Positions 59,611 through 64,000 of a DNA stretch of 64,000 bases are shown here, piece by piece. The translations under genes were made by a program, and so were the position numbers. Every line of letters begins with the position of its first letter. Position 1 is the first letter of the stretch. This DNA comes from Paludisphaera rhizosphaerae (GTDB lineage: Bacteria; Planctomycetota; Planctomycetia; Isosphaerales; Isosphaeraceae): assembly GCF_011065895.1 (NCBI RefSeq), contig NZ_JAALCR010000001.1:310001-374000 (forward strand), given 5' to 3'. The notes below the pieces were generated by a model, which made no database searches, was not told the origin of the DNA, and saw only the letters and a list, made by a program, of their open reading frames with translations.

Positions 59611-60127
59611 CGGCGAGACCATCACCTGCCGCGCCTGTAGCGAGAAGGTGCCGGCGGCGGATTGGCCGATCGTGACGCGAGGGAAGGCCAAGGGCCGGCC
59701 GGCCGGGAGATGCCGAGGCTGCTTGGAGTATGCCCGCGAGCGCCACCGCCGCTGGCGCGAGGCCAACCCGGAGAAGAACCGCGAAAAAGCCCGCCGCTGG
59801 CGCGAGGCCAACCCGGAGAAGATCCGCGAGCACCGCCGCCGCTGGCGCGAGGCCAACCCGGAGAAAAACCGCGAAAAAGCCCGCCGCTGGCGCGAGGCCA
59901 ATCCCGAAAAGGCCCGCGAGCGCCACCGCCGCTGGCGCGAGGCCAACCCGGAGAAGAACCGCGAGAAATCCCGCCGCTGGCAGGAGGCCAATCCCGAAAA
60001 GGCCCGCCTCGCCGACCGCCGCTGGCGCGAGGCCAATCCCGAAAAGGCCCGCGAGCGCCACCGCCGCTGGCGTGAGCGCAAAAAAGCCGCCCTCGCCAAC
60101 CCCGAAACCCTCAAGTCAGGTGACTAA
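59603..60127 (+). CDS. Cys-rich N-terminus plus tandem 13-residue repeats
   Basis: A 174-residue protein. The N-terminal ~40 residues carry a zinc-finger-like CRACSEKVPAADW...GRCRGCLEY. The remainder is about nine tandem copies of a basic 13-residue unit RRWREANPEK(N/I/A)RE(K/H/R), varying at only two or three positions. Such ANPEK-REK repeats occur next to small zinc fingers in phage HNH-like proteins. The repeats are strongly basic and helical, suited to nucleic-acid binding, and can change copy number by recombination. Confidence 0.6.
   Translation: MTSGETITCRACSEKVPAADWPIVTRGKAKGRPAGRCRGCLEYARERHRRWREANPEKNREKARRWREANPEKIREHRRRWREANPEKNREKARRWREANPEKARERHRRWREANPEKNREKSRRWQEANPEKARLADRRWREANPEKARERHRRWRERKKAALANPETLKSGD
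59730..60080 (+). repeat. 39-bp tandem DNA repeats
   Basis: About nine direct repeats of CGCCGCTGGCGCGAGGCCAA plus CCCGGAGAAGAACCGCGAA or variants (39 bp) encode the basic repeats of the gene above. The near-identity at DNA level implies recent expansion or gene conversion. Confidence 0.8.
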
Positions 60128-60129
60128 CC

Positions 60130-60378
60130 ATGAAGAAGAAATACGCACACATCTATCTCAGAGAACTGGCCGTCACCGCCGCGTCCTACGCCGCGCTCTT
60201 CGGCATGGCCTGGTCCGTCGTCGTCCTCATGCAGTGGATGGGCCGGGCCGGGTATCTGGCCTTCGCGTTGATCGGCTTCGTCGCGCTGGCGGCCTGGTCG
60301 GCACGCGAGAGCACGCGGTTGCGGCTGATGATGGAAGCCGACGACGAAAGCCCATCCACCGATCAATCCGAGGAGTAG
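60130..60378 (+). CDS. small two-helix membrane protein, 82 aa
   Basis: Two membrane helices (VTAASYAALFGMAWSVVVLM and YLAFALIGFVALAAWSA) with a charged tail ESTRLRLMMEADDES. It starts 3 bp after the repeat-protein stop and ends in TAG. It could be a membrane anchor for the early operon products or a superinfection-exclusion protein; no family was recognised. Confidence 0.6.
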   Translation: MKKKYAHIYLRELAVTAASYAALFGMAWSVVVLMQWMGRAGYLAFALIGFVALAAWSARESTRLRLMMEADDESPSTDQSEE

Positions 60379-60382
60379 CGTC

Positions 60383-61015
60383 ATGCCCATCCAACTCACG
60401 CCCGGAAAACCTCAGCAACCGACCGAGAGTCCGCTGGCCGCCGACTTGATCGACCAACCGCCGCTCAAGCGTTGCAAGACCTGCGGCGAGCAGAAGCCTC
60501 TCCTCGATTTCGCGGGCTGCGGCGTCACCGCCGACAAACTCCAGCCGAACTGCAGGCCCTGTCACTCCGCGAAAATGACCGCCGGCCGGGCGAAGTCGAC
60601 GCGCGTGACGGCGGTAGAGGCATCGGCGTCCGCGACGGAAGCTACGGAAGTTGGAGGGCAACCTCTCCCCGCCGTACCGCCGAGTTTCGTCGATGAGTCG
60701 CGACTGCACCTATGCTGTTGGTGCCGTCGTAAAAAACAATCCGAAGAATTCCAACCCTCGCCGGCATCGAAGGGTGGATTGCATTGTTATTGCAATCCCT
60801 GCAGAGAAGCCCTCGACGCCGCCGAGCAATCGGAGACGGCGACCTCCAAACTCACCCCGGAGACGCCCGGGCCCTACCACGTCCACATGGAGACCGAGCC
60901 CGGCCAGAGCGTGACGCTTACGGTGCGAGGGCGGATCGACGACTCGCTCATCGAATTTCTCGAAATTTGGATCGCAAGCCGACTGCGGCTCCTCAGCACG
61001 AAGCGTGAGGAATAG
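60383..61015 (+). CDS. double zinc-finger protein, 210 aa
   Basis: Two CxxC-CxxC fingers: KRCKTCGEQKPLLDFAGCG...CRPCHSAK (about 30-65) and CCWCRRKKQSEEFQPSP...CYCNPCREA (about 111-145), both of the HNH-associated type often seen in phage proteins. The C-terminal ~60 residues form an unrelated beta domain (PYHVHMETEPGQSVTLTVRG). The nuclease catalytic His-Asn-His is not evident. It ends in TAG. Confidence 0.6.
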   Translation: MPIQLTPGKPQQPTESPLAADLIDQPPLKRCKTCGEQKPLLDFAGCGVTADKLQPNCRPCHSAKMTAGRAKSTRVTAVEASASATEATEVGGQPLPAVPPSFVDESRLHLCCWCRRKKQSEEFQPSPASKGGLHCYCNPCREALDAAEQSETATSKLTPETPGPYHVHMETEPGQSVTLTVRGRIDDSLIEFLEIWIASRLRLLSTKREE

Positions 61016-61019
61016 GCCG

Positions 61020-61292
61020 ATGACCGCTAAACGACGACCCGCTCGGCGACACCGCCGCACGAACGAATCGCACTACGCGATGACGCGGCGGGAGGCCGAA
61101 GTGTCCCGCCTGTGGGACGAGGAGCACCTGTCCGCCGAGCGGATCGCGGAAGTTTTATCCCTTTCAACGTCCACCGTGAAGCGCCTGCTCAACCAACTCG
61201 TCGGCCCCGCCGACCAGCCCCTGCGCGAGCCCGCAGCTGCGCGAAACGCCAAGTGGGATTTCAGTTGCGACAACCTGCCCCTCAAGCCCTGA
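61020..61292 (+). CDS. sigma-region-4/LuxR-type HTH protein, 90 aa
   Basis: The centre AMTRREAEVSRLWDEEHLSAERIAEVLSLSTSTVKRLLNQL is a helix-turn-helix of the sigma70 region 4/LuxR type. The N-terminus is very basic (KRRPARRHRR). It is the last gene before the relaxase, and may regulate the relaxase or bind its oriT. Confidence 0.65.
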   Translation: MTAKRRPARRHRRTNESHYAMTRREAEVSRLWDEEHLSAERIAEVLSLSTSTVKRLLNQLVGPADQPLREPAAARNAKWDFSCDNLPLKP

Positions 61293-61335
61293 CGCCGTGA
61301 AACGAGTTTCAACGTAAAACCCGCCGGCCAAAGAA

Positions 61336-61352
61336 CCTAAGCCCCGCTTAGG
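61336..61352. repeat. 17-bp perfect inverted repeat before the relaxase gene
   Basis: CCTAAGC-CCC-GCTTAGG lies 64 bp upstream of the relaxase ATG. Inverted repeats beside nic sites are usual for oriT, but no nic sequence could be identified by eye; it may instead be a terminator of the early operon or an operator. Confidence 0.4.
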
Positions 61353-61381
61353 GCCGACGTCTGCCGTCACTTGCTCCGATT

Positions 61382-61409
61382 TTGACCTGCCTGAAATCGG
61401 CCCTATGAT
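61382..61409 (+). promoter_or_regulatory. strong promoter that predicts a leaderless relaxase mRNA
   Basis: TTGACC (61382-61387) and TATGAT (61404-61409) are 16 bp apart. The expected start is 61415-61417, exactly at the relaxase ATG (61416), which has no ribosome-binding site. An in-frame stop at 61392 excludes a more distant upstream start. Confidence 0.6.
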
Positions 61410-61415
61410 GCCGCC

Positions 61416-64000
61416 ATGATCAGGGCCACGCACAGCGCTTCATCCGCCGCCGCGAAGGGGTATTACTCCACCGCCGACTACCTGGCCGAGGGCCAGGAGC
61501 TGGCCGGGCGCGTGGGGGGATTGCTCGCCGAACGGATGGGGCTTTCCGGCCGCATCTCGAAGGAGCAGTTCGACCGCCTCTGCGACAACCTGCACCCCGT
61601 GTCAGGCGAGCGACTGACTCAGAGGACGAAGGACGACCACCAGCCGGGCACGGACCTGACGTTCACCCTCGGCAAGGGCGCGGACGCGATCCGCACGCTG
61701 CTGCGCCACGCCGGGATCGAGGCGGCGTTCTGCAGTTCGGTCGACGACACGATGCGGCTGGACGTCGAGCCGACGGCCCGCACCCGCGTGCGCACCGACG
61801 GGCGCGACGAGGAGCGGGTCACCGGCAACATGCTCTGGACCGGCTTCGACCACTTCACCGCCCGCCCGGTGGACGGAGTGCCCGACTTCAACCGCCACCG
61901 CCACGTCTTCGTCCACAACGTCACCTGGGACCAGGAGGAAGGCCGCCCCAAGGCCCTGCAGCGGCGGGATCTGAAGGCCGACGCGCCCTATTTCGAGGCG
62001 GCCTATCACGCCCGGCAGGCCGTTGCGTTCCGGTCGCTGGGCTTCGAGCTGGAGCGGGTCTGCGATCGATACTTCGACGTCGCGGGCGTGCCCCAGCCCC
62101 TGAAAAACCTCTTCAGCCGCCGCACCGACCTGATCGAGACGACCGCGACCGCCCGCGGCGTCACGGACCCGGACCGCAAGGCCGGGCTGGGCCGGAAGAC
62201 GCGGGAGAAGAAGGCCAAGAACCTGACGATGGACCAGCTGCATGCCGTCTGGCTGGCCCGCCCGACGCCGAAGGACCTGGCGCAGCTGGAGGCGGTGGCC
62301 CGCGCGGCGGAGGTGCGGCGGCTGGAAGGGCCGGCGATCGAGCTGGACGGGCCGCACGCGGAGGAGTCCGTGGCGCACGCGCTCGATCACCTGCTGGAGC
62401 GTCGTTCCGTCGTCCGCGAGATCGACGTGCTGGCCGAGGCCCTGCGCCACGGGCTGGGGTATGTCACGCCCTCCGGCGTGCGCGACGCGTTCGAGGCCCG
62501 TCCCGACTTGCTGCGCAAGGAGATCGACGGCGAGGCGATGGTCACCACGCGGGCGGCGCTGGCGGAGGAACGCGCCGTGATCGCCTTCGCCCGCGACGGC
62601 CGGGCCACGCTCCGCCCCCTGGGCGACGGCGACCGGGAAACCCTCGATCGGGACCTGGACGACGGCCAACGCGCGGCGGTCCTGCACGTCCTGCGCTCGG
62701 CGGACCGGGCGACCGTGATCGCGGGCAAGGCCGGATCGGGCAAGACGCGCACGCTCAAGGAGATCGCCGCGGCGGTGGCGGAATCCGGCTCCGCCCTGGT
62801 CCCGCTCGCGCCCACCGGCGAATCGGCGCACGTCCTGGGCGAGGACTTCCCCGAGGCCCGGACGCTGCAGGGCTTCCTGCTCGACGAGCGGGCGCAGGCC
62901 GAGGCGGCGGGCAAGGTCTGGATGCTCGACGAGGCGGGCATGGTCGGCATGCCGCTGATGCGCAAATTCTTCGACGCGGCGGACCGGACCGGCTCGCGCG
63001 TCCTGCTGGTCGGGGACTCCGCGCAGCACGCGCCGGTGGAGCGCGGCTCGCCGCTCAAGGTGCTGGCGGATTACGCGGGCGTGAAGGCGGCCGAGATCAG
63101 GACCATCAAGCGGCAGCAGACGGCGGAGTATCGCGAGGCGGCCCAGATGCTGGCGGAGGGGAAGGTCGGCGCGGCGTTCGACGCGCTGGATTCTCTCGGC
63201 TGGGTCCACGAGCTGGACGCGAACTCCCGGCACGCGACGCTCGCGGCCGATTACGCCGACGCCACCGCGCCGGGCAAGCTCAAGTCCGCCGACGCCCTGG
63301 TGATCGCGCCGACGCACGCCGAGGGCGAGGCGCTGACGGAATCCATCCGCGCCGAGCTTCACGGGCGCGGGCGGCTGGGCGAGTCCCGCGAATTCGTCCG
63401 GCTCAAGCCCCTGCACATGACCGAGGCCCAGCGGCGGGACGCGCGCAATTACAAGCCCGGCCTGGTCGCGCAGTTCCACCAGCACGGCAAGGGCTTCAAG
63501 GCGGGCGAACGCGTTCACGTCCTGGACATGACGGACGGACGCGTCCAGATTTCGGGGAAATCTGAGCATGACCTGCTCGGCCAGGCCCCCCGATTCGCCG
63601 TCTATCGGGAGGAGCGGATACAGGTCGCGCCCGGCGACCTCATCCGCCTGACCGCCCGGGGCAAGACGGAGGACGGGAAGCAGCTGACCAACGGGTCGAT
63701 GCACACGGTCGCGGGCTTCACCCCGTCCGGCGGCATCCGCCTGGCCGACGGCCGCAGCCTGGCGAAGGACTTCGGCCACTTCGCGCACGGCTACGTGCTC
63801 ACCAGCCACGCCAGCCAGTCGAAGACGGTGCAGCGCGCCTTCGTCGCCATCGGTCCCGAGTCCTACGGCGCGGCCTCGAAGCGGGAATTCTACGTGGACG
63901 CGACCCGCGCCCGCCGGCGCGTGGACGTGTACGCGGAGGACAAGGAGGCGCTGCGCGGGCGGCTGGAGAAGGACGCGCCTCGGCCCGCCGCGTCGGAGAT
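61416..64000 (+). CDS. MobF-family (TrwC/TraI-type) relaxase-helicase, 3' truncated
   Basis: About 861 residues are visible and the frame is open at the window end. The N-terminal relaxase domain has AKGYYSTADYLAE (the Tyr pair of the MobF family, about 13-25) and the metal His cluster DFNRHRHVFVHNVTWD (about 158-173), followed by AYHARQAVAFRSLGFELE. The helicase part has Walker A IAGKAGSGKTRTLK (about 432-445), Walker B VWMLDEAGMV and SF1 motifs further on (LLVGDSAQHAPVERGS; GYVLTSHASQSKTV). This enzyme nicks oriT and unwinds the DNA during conjugative transfer. Its presence next to a phage module is the most unusual feature of the element. Confidence 0.88.
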   Translation, partial: MIRATHSASSAAAKGYYSTADYLAEGQELAGRVGGLLAERMGLSGRISKEQFDRLCDNLHPVSGERLTQRTKDDHQPGTDLTFTLGKGADAIRTLLRHAGIEAAFCSSVDDTMRLDVEPTARTRVRTDGRDEERVTGNMLWTGFDHFTARPVDGVPDFNRHRHVFVHNVTWDQEEGRPKALQRRDLKADAPYFEAAYHARQAVAFRSLGFELERVCDRYFDVAGVPQPLKNLFSRRTDLIETTATARGVTDPDRKAGLGRKTREKKAKNLTMDQLHAVWLARPTPKDLAQLEAVARAAEVRRLEGPAIELDGPHAEESVAHALDHLLERRSVVREIDVLAEALRHGLGYVTPSGVRDAFEARPDLLRKEIDGEAMVTTRAALAEERAVIAFARDGRATLRPLGDGDRETLDRDLDDGQRAAVLHVLRSADRATVIAGKAGSGKTRTLKEIAAAVAESGSALVPLAPTGESAHVLGEDFPEARTLQGFLLDERAQAEAAGKVWMLDEAGMVGMPLMRKFFDAADRTGSRVLLVGDSAQHAPVERGSPLKVLADYAGVKAAEIRTIKRQQTAEYREAAQMLAEGKVGAAFDALDSLGWVHELDANSRHATLAADYADATAPGKLKSADALVIAPTHAEGEALTESIRAELHGRGRLGESREFVRLKPLHMTEAQRRDARNYKPGLVAQFHQHGKGFKAGERVHVLDMTDGRVQISGKSEHDLLGQAPRFAVYREERIQVAPGDLIRLTARGKTEDGKQLTNGSMHTVAGFTPSGGIRLADGRSLAKDFGHFAHGYVLTSHASQSKTVQRAFVAIGPESYGAASKREFYVDATRARRRVDVYAEDKEALRGRLEKDAPRPAASE

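Larger units (their letters stand above)
29350..64000. mobile_element. prophage / phage-plasmid-like element (left end to window edge)
   Basis: From about 29.4 kb to the end the gene content is that of a tailed phage: terminase, portal, capsid, tail, lysis and replication modules on the minus strand. A divergent plus-strand early operon leads to a MobF relaxase. The G+C content and codon bias look higher than in the host part. No integrase or partition gene is visible in the window; they may lie beyond 64 kb. The morphogenesis order (small and large terminase, gpW, portal, protease-capsid, head-tail, tail tube, chaperones, tape measure, tip, fibres) indicates a long non-contractile-tailed, lambda-related phage, because no sheath gene is present. 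Confidence 0.8.

Noticed and set aside
59730-60080. Tandem repeats as a CRISPR array
   Set aside because: The 39-bp units are contiguous, have no unique spacers, and are in frame within a gene encoding a 13-residue protein repeat.
61602-63809. 735-residue open frame on the minus strand
   Set aside because: It is a GC-rich antisense shadow of the MobF relaxase gene, whose plus-strand frame has all relaxase and helicase motifs and runs off the window end.
29350-64000. Complete recoding of TAG to a sense codon in the phage
   Set aside because: Several element genes end in TAG with a normal neighbour directly after (gpW at 51553, the genes ending at 29561, 59610, 60378 and 61015), so TAG is still an ordinary stop. 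Only local readthrough, mutation or sequence error remain as explanations.

Overview
The window looks like a planctomycete chromosome carrying an integrated mobile element. The organism call is an inference. It rests on high G+C, on a complete tetrahydromethanopterin/methanofuran (H4MPT/MFR) C1-transfer cluster of the type known from methylotrophic proteobacteria and planctomycetes, and on envelope genes that resemble those of Isosphaeraceae-like planctomycetes.

Layout. (1) 1-9.65 kb holds housekeeping and small-metabolite genes: the 3' end of a DadA-like FAD oxidoreductase, a methyltransferase, YbaK, CvpA, a sugar isomerase, RNase D, an alpha/beta hydrolase, a TPR protein, an M20 amidohydrolase and a D-serine dehydratase-like PLP enzyme. 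(2) 9.75-22.5 kb is the C1 cluster. Cofactor genes (MfnE-, MfnF- and MfnD-like proteins, a HisA-like protein, a PTPS homologue, a CitG-like protein and an ATP-grasp ligase) flank mch and the formyltransferase/hydrolase genes fhcC, fhcD, fhcA and fhcB. A stomatin/SPFH gene sits between fhcD and fhcC. Together they would take methenyl-H4MPT to formate. (3) 22.8-28.6 kb has envelope and lipase genes: an outer-membrane protein gene broken by one in-frame amber codon, an OprB-type porin and a patatin-like phospholipase. (4) 28.6-29.5 kb is a junction with a decayed tyrosine-recombinase C-terminus, a strong hairpin, a tmRNA-3'-end-like sequence and recombination-site-like repeats.

(5) 29.5-64 kb is a prophage or phage-plasmid-like element. 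Minus-strand late genes run from small terminase (54.35 kb) through large terminase, gpW, portal, a prohead protease-capsid fusion, DUF2190, head-tail and tail genes, a tail chaperone with a -1 frameshift site, tape measure, tail tip and fibres, a DUF2190-SGNH esterase fusion, a lysis cassette (endolysin, holin-like, Rz/Rz1) and a DNA methyltransferase, closed by a terminator at 31.58 kb. A second minus-strand operon (58.9-54.9 kb) carries a small HTH repressor, a CHC2/TOPRIM primase and a D5-type primase-helicase, and ends at a strong terminator. Diverging from the repressor, a plus-strand operon (59.04-61.29 kb) of small zinc-finger, repeat and membrane proteins leads to a MobF (TrwC/TraI-type) relaxase-helicase that runs off the window end.

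Most notable: a complete siphovirus-like morphogenesis set next to a conjugative-type relaxase; single in-frame TAG codons in both portal and endolysin (and in a host gene), all three explicable by a plus-strand G-to-A change; a textbook A-AAA-AAC frameshift in the tail chaperone; a leaderless-looking relaxase promoter; and a virion-decoration domain fused to an esterase. No tRNA, rRNA or CRISPR array was recognised by eye.
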